Shown in pieces: positions 27,091 to 40,742 of a stretch of 56,656 bases of DNA. The stretch is from Pirellulales bacterium. GTDB lineage: Bacteria > Planctomycetota > Planctomycetia > Pirellulales > UBA1268. The notes under the pieces are model-generated. The model saw only the letters and a list, made by a program, of their open reading frames with translations, searched no databases and had not been told where the DNA came from. The translations under genes and the position numbers were made by a program. Numbering within the stretch: position 1 is the first letter of the stretch; every line of letters begins with the position of its first letter. The DNA lies in contig JAFMIU010000013.1 of the NCBI GenBank assembly GCA_017853835.1, positions 1-56,656 on the forward strand, written 5' to 3'.

Positions 27091-27919
27091 CACCCTTCCG
27101 TCGTGGCCGTGAGTTCGACGGGAATCTCGAGCGGTTCTTCGGCCGGCTCGGCGAGACGGCATTCGATGCGCACGCCCCACGGAAGCACCTCGGCCGCCGT
27201 GACGACGGCTTCCACGCCGTCATAGGACGTCGTGACACGCACGGCCGGGGTCACGGCAAACGCCGGGCAGAATCCAACGTGGGCGTGCGTGGCTCGCTCT
27301 CCCTCGGCGAAGGCGAGCACGACGTGGCCCTGAAGGCACTCGTCGCCGCCTGACGTCTCAAACCGTTCCTGCCGCTGCAGCAGTCGGCCTGGCAGTCTGA
27401 TCTCCGGTCGTCGTTCTTGCCGATGCGATATCGGGCGGGAGGCTGGGCGGGAGGCCGGCCGTCTTGGCTTGGGGGAGGCCCGCTTCGGTGGGAGCGGGCG
27501 GGGAGGCGGCACGAGGGAGGCCACCACGGCCGCGGCAGCGGGCAGGAACGAGATCCAGTCATCGGCTTTCGAAGGCATGGCGACGGCCATCACCCCGACG
27601 ACAACACCCACGCGCGACGCGATCGAGCCGAGGAGGCTTCCACCGCATCGTCGGGCGGCATCCGACACGAGGATCAGGAGGAGCCCGCCGGCAAGCGCCA
27701 CCCAGGCATGCAGGCCGCCGACCGAGGTGAATCCTCCGGCCAGGCGACGCGCTGCCAGCATTGTGCCGCCGGCCATCGCCGCGCCGCCTCCGATGGCCGC
27801 CACGGCCGCCACGAGCCATTCGTCGAGCGGAATCATGTCCGACCGGCGCAGCCCACGTGACGGAACGGATCGTCCCGTCACGTGGGGAAAGCGGTTGCCG
27901 CCGGCGGGAAGCATCGCCA

Positions 27920-27920
<1 letters not shown>
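27090..27920 (-). CDS. Membrane protein with C-terminal beta domain
   Basis: A 276-residue protein of unknown function. About four hydrophobic segments (roughly 33-60, 70-88, 98-115 and 122-140) are followed by a Pro/Arg-rich linker (about 140-170) and a soluble domain of about 100 residues. That domain contains HVVLAFAEGERATHAHVGFC and ends in VRIECRLAEPAEEPLEIPVE. The ATG overlaps the metK stop as TGATG; an ATG at residue 29 is also possible. It overlaps the 38-residue gene downstream. The soluble domain should face one side of the membrane only, probably the periplasm. Confidence 0.72.
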
Positions 27921-29098
<1,178 letters not shown>

Positions 29099-29138
29099 GG
29101 CGGTTGCCTCGTGCGGGTGGGAATGATGAACGGAAGGG

Positions 29139-29157
29139 GTCTGGCGGAGGGCCAGAC
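29139..29157 (-). promoter_or_regulatory. Hairpin in the metK leader
   Basis: A perfect seven-base-pair stem, GTCTGGC with GCCAGAC, encloses a CCTCC loop, 41 bases before the metK GTG and 51 bases after the waaA stop. No T run follows, so it is not a standard terminator. The loop is an anti-Shine-Dalgarno sequence that could pair with a GGAGG site. A regulatory role is possible but unproved; I see no known SAM riboswitch core. Confidence 0.35.
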
Positions 29158-29208
29158 TCGACAAGCCCGCATTATCGGCATGCCGGTGGAATCGGCAACC
29201 CGCGGGCA

Positions 29209-30576
29209 TCAGCCTGCGGGGAGTCGGGCGGCCGCCTCGCCCGGGGACGGCCGCATGCCGGGCATGAGGTCGAGGATCAGGCTGGCGGTGGTGGCCACCG
29301 CCCCCCGCTGGGAGGCCACGAATCGGGAGGCTCGTCCGCCGAGGTCTGCGGCCCATCCGGGGTCGGCGAGGCATCGGGCCACGAAGGCCTCGAGGGCGGT
29401 GCCATCGGCGACCACGACGGCCGCGTCGGCATCGAGCAGGCGCCGCACCTCGTCACGGAAGTTTTTGGTGTGCGGACCAAACGACACCGCCGCGCCGTAG
29501 GCGGCGGGTTCGAGCATGTTCTGCCCTCCGCGCTTTCCATCGAGGCTGCCTCCCACAAACGCGATCGTGGCGGTGCCCCACCACCAGCCGAGCTCGCCCG
29601 TGGTGTCGACGAGCAGCGCGTGATCGCGCGGCGGGGGCGTGTCGGCGAGCGTGCTGCGGGCCGTCCAGGCGAGTCCGAGGCCATTGAGCGTGGCGCCGAT
29701 CTCGGCCGCCCGCTCGACATGCCGAGGCACGATCACGAGGCGCAGCCGAGGGTGCTTCGGCCGGAGGGTGAGAAACGCCTCGGCGGCGAGTCGCTCCTCG
29801 GGGGCCTGGGTGCTGCCGGCCAGGAACACGAGATCGTCGTCGGCCAGTCCTGAGAGCCGTCGCAGTCGGCTCACGTCAGGGGCGGTGCGATCACCCTTCA
29901 CGCCGTCGAACTTGAGCGACCCGGCCACGCGAACGTTGGTCGCCCCGAGGGCGGCAAACCGTTCGGCGTCGGTGTGGGAGCGGGCCACCACGAGCGACAC
30001 CGTGCGGAGCATGCGCCGTACGAGCGGGGCGATGCGGCCATAGCCGGCGGCGCTTCGTTCGCTCATCCGCCCGTTGGCCACGACAAGAGGAATGCCGCGA
30101 CGGTGGATTCGGGTGATGAGGTTCGGCCACAGTTCGAGTTCACCGAGCACGACGAGATCGGGCCGCACGCGGTCGAGCACGCGATCGATCGCCCAGGTGA
30201 GGTCGAGCGGGCAGGGGAAGCTCGCGTCGGCACCGAACCGCTTGCCCGCCACCTCCAGGCCCGTGGTGGTGGAACTCGATATCACGCAGTCGAGCGGGCA
30301 TCCGCGAGCCCCTGCCTGGCGGGATAGTTCACCAGCCAGGCCCGCAAGCAGTTGCACCTCGCCGACGCTCACGCCGTGGAGCCAGATCCGTGCCGTGCCA
30401 GGCTGGCGAGGGGCGACCGTGATGCGGCCGGTGAACCGTGTCCATGGGGCGGCCACCGGGCGGCCACCGAAGACCCTGCGCCAGGCCACCCACGGCAGGG
30501 CGAGGAGGATCACCAGGAGATAGACGATGTTGAGCAGCACGCGGGGAGCATAAAAGATCGCCCCCCACCGCCGCAC
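29209..30576 (-). CDS. waaA: Kdo (3-deoxy-manno-octulosonic acid) transferase
   Basis: WaaA transfers Kdo from CMP-Kdo to lipid A at the inner membrane. The 455-residue protein has an N-terminal membrane helix (residues about 7-27), the GT-B N-domain motif [17 protein letters not shown] near 66 with the catalytic Glu, [20 protein letters not shown] near 140, and the C-domain [20 protein letters not shown] near 350. The start was set at GTG 30576 with GGGGCG about eight bases upstream; the secA stop is 29 bases before it. It supports an LPS-type outer membrane. It could transfer one or several Kdo units. Confidence 0.92.
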   Translation of the reverse strand: MRRWGAIFYAPRVLLNIVYLLVILLALPWVAWRRVFGGRPVAAPWTRFTGRITVAPRQPGTARIWLHGVSVGEVQLLAGLAGELSRQAGARGCPLDCVISSSTTTGLEVAGKRFGADASFPCPLDLTWAIDRVLDRVRPDLVVLGELELWPNLITRIHRRGIPLVVANGRMSERSAAGYGRIAPLVRRMLRTVSLVVARSHTDAERFAALGATNVRVAGSLKFDGVKGDRTAPDVSRLRRLSGLADDDLVFLAGSTQAPEERLAAEAFLTLRPKHPRLRLVIVPRHVERAAEIGATLNGLGLAWTARSTLADTPPPRDHALLVDTTGELGWWWGTATIAFVGGSLDGKRGGQNMLEPAAYGAAVSFGPHTKNFRDEVRRLLDADAAVVVADGTALEAFVARCLADPGWAADLGGRASRFVASQRGAVATTASLILDLMPGMRPSPGEAAARLPAG

Positions 30577-30605
30577 CGGCGGTTTCGCCCCAAGGCCATC
30601 GGGAG

Positions 30606-34127
<3,522 letters not shown>

Positions 34128-34357
34128 GGAGGTGCAGAGGGTGGCTTGCGGCCCTTGGGGCCGAGGACGGTTGAGGCCGGCCGGAAACTCCGGCTACGGC
34201 GGGCGGGGGCCGGCGACGGTCACGCGGCCGGACCGCGAAAAATCGCGGCGCACGGGGGATTCTCGCGGTCAGGACGCGTATGGGTCAAGGCGACCGGTCG
34301 CCACCCCGTCCTCGCATGTGCCGCATTCGGGCTTCCCGAGACCGTGGCGGCCCAGTT

Positions 34358-35332
34358 TCACCCGGTCGTCGTCCCCTCGCGGTTCCGACGCGAACCACGG
34401 CCGAACGTCATGGCCAGCCAGGCTCCAGCCCCGGCGGCCATCGCCACGGAGGCTGCCGACGGCTCCGGCACGATCGCCATGATCTGGGATCGATAGAACG
34501 ACAGGTCGGCGGCGTAGGTGGCGTCTCCGTAGATGGCATTGGCCCCCGGGTCAGGCTGGCCTGAATAGCCACCCACGGTGAGCGTGATGCCGGAGAGCTC
34601 CCACGCCGCACCGTTCTTGTGGAAAAAGCCGCCCCCGGAGTCGCCATAGGCCGCCTGGGCCTCATTCGACGGAACGCCCGTGTCGTCGAACGTCGTGGCC
34701 ATCATGAGGGTGTCGCCATATCCGTCGTCCACCCAGATGCCCGACGCGGCGACGGCGTTGGTGCCCCACCGCATGGTTCTTGAAGTGAGGGTCTTGTAGC
34801 CGGCGGCATTTCCGCCCGACGGCACCTCCGTCCAGACCCAGGGAACCGTGCCGGTGTTGACCGACCACTGCGTGAACGCACCGCGGTCCCTTCCTGAGCC
34901 GATCATGGTGACCGCGGCCCCTGGTGACGCCGTCGCTGAAGCGATCGTGATGCCGGTCAGCCCGGGAGGCGTCGAGGCGAGACGAAACATGAAGAGGTCG
35001 GCCGTGGCCGACTTGCCCGGAAGGCCGTTGTTGCTGAGCGTCGTTCCGGAACCAGCAAGCATCGCGTAGGTGCCACCGTTGAGCACGATGCTTCCGCCTC
35101 CAACGTGGGCGGCCGTGAGCACCCAGTCGTTGCCGAGATACACACCTGTTCCCACGCCGAGCACCCCGACGTTGGCCCACCCAGGGTCATCAACTGGTGC
35201 GGACGTGTTGCCCGTCCCAGTCAGGGAGTCGATCACGACAGCCTGCGCCGACGGGGGCAGGAGGCAGACGAGCCCGACAGCGGCCAGGCATCTCCATGCC
35301 ACGATGTTCGCGCCAGGTGCTGCGGTGGTCAT
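34358..35332 (-). CDS. PEP-CTERM protein with trypsin-like domain
   Basis: A 324-residue exported protein. After a signal peptide (about 1-31) comes a trypsin-like fold with His76 (VLTAAHV), a likely Asp112 (ATADLFMFRL) and Ser232 in AAYGDSGGGFF, so all three catalytic residues appear present. The C terminus is a PEP-CTERM signal: VPEPSAASVAMAAGAGAWLA followed by MTF and an arginine-rich tail, which an exosortase would process. No exosortase gene is in the window. Upstream lie 9-mers of the GATTCGTC type shared with two other PEP-CTERM genes. It may cleave secreted or surface proteins; autoprocessing is also possible. Confidence 0.87.
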   Translation of the reverse strand: MTTAAPGANIVAWRCLAAVGLVCLLPPSAQAVVIDSLTGTGNTSAPVDDPGWANVGVLGVGTGVYLGNDWVLTAAHVGGGSIVLNGGTYAMLAGSGTTLSNNGLPGKSATADLFMFRLASTPPGLTGITIASATASPGAAVTMIGSGRDRGAFTQWSVNTGTVPWVWTEVPSGGNAAGYKTLTSRTMRWGTNAVAASGIWVDDGYGDTLMMATTFDDTGVPSNEAQAAYGDSGGGFFHKNGAAWELSGITLTVGGYSGQPDPGANAIYGDATYAADLSFYRSQIMAIVPEPSAASVAMAAGAGAWLAMTFGRGSRRNREGTTTG

Positions 35333-35367
35333 GGGGTGGCTCCGTCGTGGAATCGATCACCCTTCCA

Positions 35368-35445
35368 TGATTCGTCGTCTCGCTCGGTGAGGCCACCCAT
35401 CCTGCTGGGAAAAGTGACGAATCGGGCATGGGCAGGGACGAATCA
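35368..35445 (-). promoter_or_regulatory. PEP-CTERM upstream element, copy 1
   Basis: Read on the minus strand, TGATTCGTC (35445-35437) and CGATTCGTC (35424-35416) are direct repeats with a 21-base period. An inverted copy GACGAATCA follows at 35376-35368. The proximal direct repeat ends 84 bases before the PEP-CTERM start. The whole element lies in the 234-base gap shared with the divergent glycoside hydrolase gene, which it might also serve. The core matches copies 2 and 3 although the surrounding sequence does not. Confidence 0.6.
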
Positions 35446-35566
35446 GGTGCCGCAGCGCTCGCGTCATGCCGTCTGGTAGGGTGGGGAGAACGCCGGTGGA
35501 GGTGGTGAGTACAAAAAACCGCTGTCTCGCTCGGGAGTGTTTCGCGGCGCGGCAGGGGGCATTGCG

Positions 35567-37426
35567 ATGGCAACTCGGATGATCAGCCTGGTCGTGGTGG
35601 GATGGTCTCTCGCGATGGGGGCTGTCGAGGCTGCCGATCCTCCGCCTGCAGAGGCCGGGGCGGCGTCACGGCCGGACCAGCCGTTTCGCTCGTCACTCAT
35701 CACGCGATGGGGCGCTGCCGTCACCGCCGCCAATGCCTGGCAGGACTACCCTCGTCCCACGCTGGTGCGACCGTCGTGGACCAACCTCAATGGCTCCTGG
35801 GACTACGCCATCGTACCGATCGACGCGAGCCTTCCGTCGCGGTGGGACGGCAGGATTCTCGTGCCGTTTTGCGTGGAGTCGCGGCTCTCGGGGGTGCAAC
35901 GGCTGCTCCATGCGGACCAGGCGATCTGGTATGCCCGCGACCTGGAGTGCCTCCCTGCGGAAGGCCGTCGCACGCTGCTCCACATTGAAGCGAGCGACTA
36001 TCGAACCACGGCCTGGGTGAACGGCGTCGAGGTGGGCCGTCATGTCGGCGGCAACCTCCCATTCTCCTTTGATATCACGGAGGCGCTTCGGCGGGGCGAG
36101 GGGGCACGACTCGTGATCCGTGTGGAAGACGCCACGGCCGATCATCAGCTCCGTGGCAAGCAGAGTTCCGATCCGAAGGGCATTTTCTACACGCAGGTGT
36201 CGGGCATCCACGGCACTGTCTGGCTCGAGGAGGTGCCCGAGGACCATGTTCATGATCTCTCCATCGAGACGTCATGCGAGGGACGTGTGACCGTCAGGCT
36301 CCACGCCGTCGGCGTTCCACGTCCGGTGCGGATCATCGCGTCGCAAGCAGGCCGGCAGGTTGCTGAATCCCGGGCGGCCGATGCCACCAGCCCGATCGAG
36401 CTCCAGATCCCCGAGCCCCGGCTCTGGTCGCCGGCATCGCCGACGCTCTACGACCTCGAGATTCACTATGGCGACGATCGCTTCACGAGCTATGCGGGCA
36501 TTCGTGAGGTGGGACGCGTACAAGGGGCCGACGGGGAGTGGCGGTTCACGCTCAACCGCGAGCCGATCTTCCATTTCGGGCCGCTCGACCAGGGATGGTG
36601 GCCCGATGGCCTGCTCACACCCCCTTCGGATGAGGCGATGCGATGGGACGTCGACTTCCTCAAGGCGGCCGGGTTCAACACGATTCGCAAGCACGTGAAG
36701 GTGGAGCCTCGCCGCTTCTACGCCTACTGCGACGCCGTCGGCATGATGGTGTGGCAGGATCAGGTGGCTGGGTTTCCCGGGCCGCGGTGGACGCAGCTGG
36801 AGCCTCATCCCTCCGACGTCGATTGGCCGGAACCGGCCCGTCAGCAGTTTCATGACGAGCTCGAGTCGATGGTGTCGCACCTCGACACCCACCCAAGCAT
36901 CGTGATGTGGGTGCCGTTCAACGAGGCGTGGGGGCAGCACCGGTCCACCGACGTGGGGGCCTGGACGATGGCGAGAGATCCGTCGAGGCTCGTGAACATC
37001 GCCAGTGGCGGCAACTTCTGGTCGGTGGGGCACGTGGTTGATGCCCATCACTATCCCCATCCGGGTTTTCCCTTCGAGCGTGGCCGCGACGGACGCTTCG
37101 ACGGCTTCGTGAAGGTGGTGGGTGAGTTTGGCGGCCACGGGTTTCCGGTGAAGGGCCACCTCTGGGACGAATCGAAGGACAACTGGGGCTATGGAGGGCT
37201 GCCGAAGAGCCGCGAGGAATATGTCGAGCGCTACCGCGAGTCGCTGCGACGGCTGGCCGATCTGCGAGGGAGAGGAATCGCGGCGGGCATCTACACGCAG
37301 ACGACCGACGTCGAAGGCGAGGTCAACGGCCTGGTCACCTACGACCGGGGCGAGACGAAGATCACGGCCGCCGACCTGCGGGCGATGCACGAGCAGATTC
37401 TCGGAGGGGCCGGTGCCACCGACTGA
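35567..37426 (+). CDS. Secreted glycoside hydrolase family 2 enzyme
   Basis: A 619-residue secreted glycosidase with a signal peptide (about 5-23, ending VEAAD). A sugar-binding jelly roll follows (YPRPTLVRPSWTNLNGSWDY near 60, DYRTTAWVNGVEVGRHVGG near 150), then an Ig-like domain and a TIM barrel. The family acid/base is Glu453 in VPFNEAWGQH and the likely nucleophile is Glu520 in VVGEFGGHG. The ATG at 35567 follows AGGGGG by nine bases; a GTG ten codons upstream is the alternative. Beta-galactosidase, glucuronidase and mannosidase types all share this plan, so specificity is open. It is divergent from the PEP-CTERM protease-like gene. Confidence 0.88.
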   Translation: MATRMISLVVVGWSLAMGAVEAADPPPAEAGAASRPDQPFRSSLITRWGAAVTAANAWQDYPRPTLVRPSWTNLNGSWDYAIVPIDASLPSRWDGRILVPFCVESRLSGVQRLLHADQAIWYARDLECLPAEGRRTLLHIEASDYRTTAWVNGVEVGRHVGGNLPFSFDITEALRRGEGARLVIRVEDATADHQLRGKQSSDPKGIFYTQVSGIHGTVWLEEVPEDHVHDLSIETSCEGRVTVRLHAVGVPRPVRIIASQAGRQVAESRAADATSPIELQIPEPRLWSPASPTLYDLEIHYGDDRFTSYAGIREVGRVQGADGEWRFTLNREPIFHFGPLDQGWWPDGLLTPPSDEAMRWDVDFLKAAGFNTIRKHVKVEPRRFYAYCDAVGMMVWQDQVAGFPGPRWTQLEPHPSDVDWPEPARQQFHDELESMVSHLDTHPSIVMWVPFNEAWGQHRSTDVGAWTMARDPSRLVNIASGGNFWSVGHVVDAHHYPHPGFPFERGRDGRFDGFVKVVGEFGGHGFPVKGHLWDESKDNWGYGGLPKSREEYVERYRESLRRLADLRGRGIAAGIYTQTTDVEGEVNGLVTYDRGETKITAADLRAMHEQILGGAGATD

Positions 37427-37525
37427 CGGCCCAGCCGTCGGCGCTCGTGCGGCCGTGGTGCTTTTTTGGCCGTGCCAACCGCCTGCGGTGGTGCCCTGCC
37501 GGGCGCCTCGCCAATAATCCGCCGC

Positions 37526-38362
37526 ATGACGAGTCATTCCGAGAACTTCCCGACGCCCACACGCCCCGGCCTCGGGGTCGGCCGCGATCTCACGGGCCGG
37601 CTTGTGTTCTTGGGAACGGGCACCAGCACCGGCGTGCCGCTCGTGGGGTGCCGATGCGACACCTGCACGAGCGACGATCCGCGGGACGTGCGCACCAGAA
37701 CAAGCGCGATCCTCGGGCTGCCTGCCGGACACGTGCTCATCGACACCACCCCCGATCTTCGTGGCCAGTTGCTGCGGGAGACGATCGGCCGCGTCGATGC
37801 CGTGCTCTACACGCACGACCACGTCGATCACGTCTATGGACTCGACGATCTGCGGCCGCTCTGCTTCGCCACCGGGCGTTCGGTGCCGCTCTACTGCGAA
37901 GAGCGGGTCGAGAAGCGGATTCGCACCGCCTTTGACTACGCGTTTCAGGAGGGGCCGCCTCTCGGCGGCGGCGTGCCGAAGGTGACGTTCGAGCGGATCA
38001 CCCTCATGCCCTTCGAGCTGTGTGGGGCCACGATCGTGCCGCTGCGGCTGCAGCACGGCGTGTTCAACGTGCTCGGCTTTCGAGTCGGCAACGTGGCCTA
38101 CTGCACCGACACCAACTTCATTCCGGATGAATCCGTGCAGCTGTTACAGGGGCTCGACGTGCTCGTGCTCGACTGCCTCCGTGCGACGCGCCACCCCACG
38201 CACTTTTCCGTGGACGAGGCTGTGGCGATGGCGGAGCGGATTGCCGCCAAGAGGACGCTCTTCGTGCACATGTCGCACGAAGTCCGTCACGCGGATCTGG
38301 CCGCTCGACTTCCGGCCGGCATGGAACTGGCCCATGACGGCCTCGAGCTACCACTGACCTGA
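37526..38362 (+). CDS. MBL-fold metallohydrolase (PhnP-like)
   Basis: A 278-residue metallo-beta-lactamase fold. LVFLGTGTSTGVPLVGCRCD (about 27-46) with a CxxC pair matches the PhnP/phosphodiesterase branch. The metal motif is HDHVDH at 97-102, and a later VLVLDCLRATRHPTHFSVDE with a terminal His near VHMSHE completes the ligands. The family hydrolyses cyclic phosphates or related diesters. The start is the ATG at 37526, about 100 bases after the glycoside hydrolase. A degenerate copy of its C-terminal part lies at 42223-42330. Confidence 0.87.
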   Translation: MTSHSENFPTPTRPGLGVGRDLTGRLVFLGTGTSTGVPLVGCRCDTCTSDDPRDVRTRTSAILGLPAGHVLIDTTPDLRGQLLRETIGRVDAVLYTHDHVDHVYGLDDLRPLCFATGRSVPLYCEERVEKRIRTAFDYAFQEGPPLGGGVPKVTFERITLMPFELCGATIVPLRLQHGVFNVLGFRVGNVAYCTDTNFIPDESVQLLQGLDVLVLDCLRATRHPTHFSVDEAVAMAERIAAKRTLFVHMSHEVRHADLAARLPAGMELAHDGLELPLT

Positions 38363-38440
38363 TCGTCGGCCAGTGTGGCACCGGTGCTGCCGAACGAGAC
38401 CGGTCATGGTCTCCGTGCCTGAATCGCGGTCGTCAGGTGA

Positions 38441-39097
38441 TCAGAGGCCGTCGTCGGTGATCGAGCCGAGGCCGGTTTTCGGCGCCGGCGGATGCCAGAC
38501 GGTCCAGGTCTCCGCGGTCATCCGCGCGTGGAGAAGGCTGCGGTCCACCTCGGGCGATACCGCCCAGGGAAGGGTGATGTCTTGAGCCGCGTGGTACAGG
38601 TAAAACCCGATGTCCTTCGAGCTTCGCGGCCCGGGCCGGCGGGCGGCGGGCTTGTCGGGCTCGAGCGGCCAGACGACGAGCAAGAAATCACTCGGGGCAA
38701 CGCCGGCCACCGTGCTCTCCCGCCAGGGGGCGAAGGTGCACTGCATCAGGGGCGGACGGTTGCGGGCGGCGGCGGCATTCGCCGGCGCGGCCAGCGGCTG
38801 CCGAAGGTCGAGTGCCTCGAACAGCGGCCGCTCTTCCATAAAGGGCAGCACCTCTCGGGCCCAGCCGCCCGGATACGGAGGATTCGGGGCCGGCGGCAGC
38901 CCGCGAGCGGCTTCCATGTACATGCTCAGGGCCAGGCCCAGCTGCCGCTTATGGTCGGCGCACTTCGATCGCGCCATCCCGGAACGCACCGACTGGATCG
39001 CCGGCATGAGGAGCGTCAGGAGCGTGGCGATGATCGCCAGGCAGACGAGCAGTTCCACGAGCGACACACCTGGCCGCGAACTCGCCCGCTCCCGCAT
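38441..39097 (-). CDS. Pseudopilin-like secreted protein (type II secretion N-terminus)
   Basis: A 218-residue protein with a class III signal: a short basic leader MRERASSRPG, cleavage after Gly10, then the hydrophobic pilin helix VSLVELLVCLAIIATLLTLL. Helix continuation MPAIQSVRSGMARSKCADHK and a later PYPGGWAREVLPFMEERPLF resemble the numerous planctomycete DUF1559-type pseudopilins, though it is shorter (usual length about 300). AGGAG lies seven bases before the ATG. The open frame continues upstream into the relic of an IS3 orfB, so the insertion lies at its 5' end. It probably sits in a pseudopilus or envelope filament. Confidence 0.78.
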   Translation of the reverse strand: MRERASSRPGVSLVELLVCLAIIATLLTLLMPAIQSVRSGMARSKCADHKRQLGLALSMYMEAARGLPPAPNPPYPGGWAREVLPFMEERPLFEALDLRQPLAAPANAAAARNRPPLMQCTFAPWRESTVAGVAPSDFLLVVWPLEPDKPAARRPGPRSSKDIGFYLYHAAQDITLPWAVSPEVDRSLLHARMTAETWTVWHPPAPKTGLGSITDDGL

Positions 39098-39192
39098 GGC
39101 CCGCTCCTTTCTCGCCCGCGCACCCTGATACTCAGGCAGTCTACACGGCACGCCACGCACGTGCTCGACCGCCTCCCGCCGCTTCGCCGGGC
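39098..39192 (-). pseudogene. IS3-type orfB 5' relic
   Basis: Read on the minus strand past the orfA stop, a frame gives LSPAKRREAVEHVR, which matches the N terminus of IS3-family transposase OrfB, then diverges into unrelated sequence that runs into the pseudopilin frame. Only about 15 residues remain. Confidence 0.5.
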
Positions 39193-39449
39193 TCAGAATT
39201 TTCCCTCGGCAACTTCCCGAAGGATCGCCTTATCCAACTCCGCGTCCGCCAGGAGCCGCTTGAGCCGAGAGTTCTCCTTCTCGAGCTCCTTGAGTCGCTT
39301 CGCCTGGTCCATCCGCAAACCGCCGTACTTCTTCTTCCAGCGGTAGTAGGTCTGCTCCGTCACGCCAACTTTTTCACAGCCTCGGCGACAGTCTTGCCCC
39401 TGCCCAGCTCAACTTCGATCTCTCGAAGCTTGGGGATGATGACCTCGCC
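39193..39449 (-). pseudogene. IS3-family orfA relic, frameshifted and truncated
   Basis: The minus strand encodes an HTH OrfA in two frames. The first part reads EVIIPKLREIEVELGRGKTV and AEAVKKL; one base is missing at about 39364-39366 (GTTGGCGTG for an expected GTTGGGCGTG), which creates a stop. The second part reads TEQTYYRWKKKYGGLRMDQA, then KRLKELEKENSRLKRLLADA and ELDKAILREVAEGKF to the normal stop at 39193. The N terminus is cut where a 100-base repeat begins at 39450. This is a dead insertion sequence. Confidence 0.85.
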
Positions 39450-39549
39450 ATCCTCCGCACCCGATCACAACGGGCACGATGTCATTGGCGGCTTGACGAA
39501 TCGCTCTTGTTGCCGATTCGTCCCTGCCCACGCCCGATTCGTCACATTT
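39450..39549 (+). repeat. 100-base direct repeat, copy A
   Basis: This stretch recurs at 40743-40842 with four mismatches and no gaps (96 percent). Each copy sits upstream of a PEP-CTERM gene and contains the GATTCGTC element. The left edge of copy A coincides with the end of the IS3 relic. Confidence 0.9.
39495..39543 (+). promoter_or_regulatory. PEP-CTERM upstream element, copy 2
   Basis: GACGAATCG (39495-39503) is an inverted copy and CGATTCGTC occurs twice as direct repeats at 39514-39522 and 39535-39543, a 21-base period. The last repeat ends 120 bases before the PEP-CTERM start. The first two form a nine-base-pair inverted repeat around ten bases. Confidence 0.65.
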
Positions 39550-39663
39550 TTGGTTTTTGGCCCTCGCAGACGCGAAGTCGCTAGTAGTCTTGACGGGAGT
39601 GAAAGCAGCGACGCACCTCCGTGCGTGAACAAGGGCACCGGCTGATCTTGGGAAGGAATGATC

Positions 39664-40644
39664 ATGAACATGGCGCGACGGACCATGTGGATGTTTTTGC
39701 TGGCGTCTGCAGCGCTGACAGGCGGCTCAGGCGAAGCCAGCCAACTCCTGTATGTGACATCGGCGGATTCCCTCGTCTACACGTATGACGTCTCCCTTGG
39801 CTCCGCAGCAGCGATCAAGGCATCAGAGAACGCCTTGATTGGCAACTTTCACAACACCGATCCCACCAGCGTTGCTTTGAACTTGGCTGGCACCATCTAC
39901 GTCGGCAATCAGGAAAGCCAGGCGGGAACCGGCAACTCCACGGTTTCGATCTACAGTTCCGACGGAACGTATCAAACCTCATGGACGACCCCGGGGAATG
40001 TCGGCGGACTGGCCATCGACGCTTCGGGAAATGTTTTTCTCTCACTTTACAACGTCACCACTGACTCAAGCCGTATTGAGAAACGCAACGCGTCTGGAAC
40101 GGTGCTGCAGACCATCACGGGGGCTTCGTTGACAAAAGCCTCGGGCCTCGCGCGAACTGCGGCGGGAACGTTGTATGCCGGCAATTTTTTACCCGCTTTC
40201 GCCGACAACGCCGTCGCCACGTTCGATGCGGCGGGCAACGAACTCCCGAGTTTTGGAAACGGCGCTCTCGCCGGTCCGGTAGCCCTCGATTCCGCGAACA
40301 ACGTCTACGTGGGCTATGTCGTTGAAGACGTGGTCAGGAAATACACCAGTTCCGGAACGCTGTTGGCGGATATTTCCACAACTGGGCCGCGGGGGATTGC
40401 GATTGATGGATTTGGAAACATGTACGTCGGCAATCAGGCACCAACCGGATCCGTTGACCACACGATTTCAAAGTTTGACCCATCCGGCAACTTTCTTTTC
40501 TCGTGGGATTTCGCCGGCACAAGTACGCCCAACGGGATGGCGTTTGCTCCGGTTGCCGTTCCTGAACCCTCCACGTGCGCCTCGCTGCTCGCTGGTCTCG
40601 CCTGCGCCGGCTACTCGCTGTTCCGCCGTCGCAAGCGGGCCTGA
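39664..40644 (+). CDS. PEP-CTERM protein with NHL-like propeller
   Basis: A 326-residue exported protein. A signal peptide (MNMARRTMWMFLLASAALTG) is followed by repeated beta blades such as GGLAIDASGNVFLSLYN, GPVALDSANNVYVGYV and GIAIDGFGNMYVGNQ, the pattern of NHL/SMP-type six-bladed propellers. The C terminus is a PEP-CTERM signal, VPEPSTCASLLAGLACAGYS followed by LFRRRKRA. The ATG at 39664 was chosen over that at 39658 because GGAAGG lies seven bases before it. It is flanked by two copies of a 100-base repeat and has lower GC than neighbouring core genes, which fits recent acquisition. Its function may be binding at the cell surface. Confidence 0.83.
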   Translation: MNMARRTMWMFLLASAALTGGSGEASQLLYVTSADSLVYTYDVSLGSAAAIKASENALIGNFHNTDPTSVALNLAGTIYVGNQESQAGTGNSTVSIYSSDGTYQTSWTTPGNVGGLAIDASGNVFLSLYNVTTDSSRIEKRNASGTVLQTITGASLTKASGLARTAAGTLYAGNFLPAFADNAVATFDAAGNELPSFGNGALAGPVALDSANNVYVGYVVEDVVRKYTSSGTLLADISTTGPRGIAIDGFGNMYVGNQAPTGSVDHTISKFDPSGNFLFSWDFAGTSTPNGMAFAPVAVPEPSTCASLLAGLACAGYSLFRRRKRA

Positions 40645-40742
40645 CGCTCCAGCCAAGGTGATTCCAACGCGAGGGGAGCAGGTTGCCATCACGGGCCACA
40701 TTCCTTCGTTGTTTTCGGGCCAGCGGCAGTTTTTCCAGCGCT

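Noticed and set aside
29099..29208. SAM riboswitch before metK
   Set aside because: I could not find the conserved core of SAM-I, SAM-II or SAM/SAH types; only a simple hairpin is present.
36272..38056. A 594-codon minus-strand frame
   Set aside because: It is antisense to the family 2 glycosidase and MBL genes, with Arg/His/Pro-rich composition typical of a shadow frame.
39544..39663. Sigma-54 promoter downstream of the PEP-CTERM element
   Set aside because: PEP-CTERM genes in some bacteria use sigma-54, but GG and GC are not ten bases apart in any of the three upstream regions.
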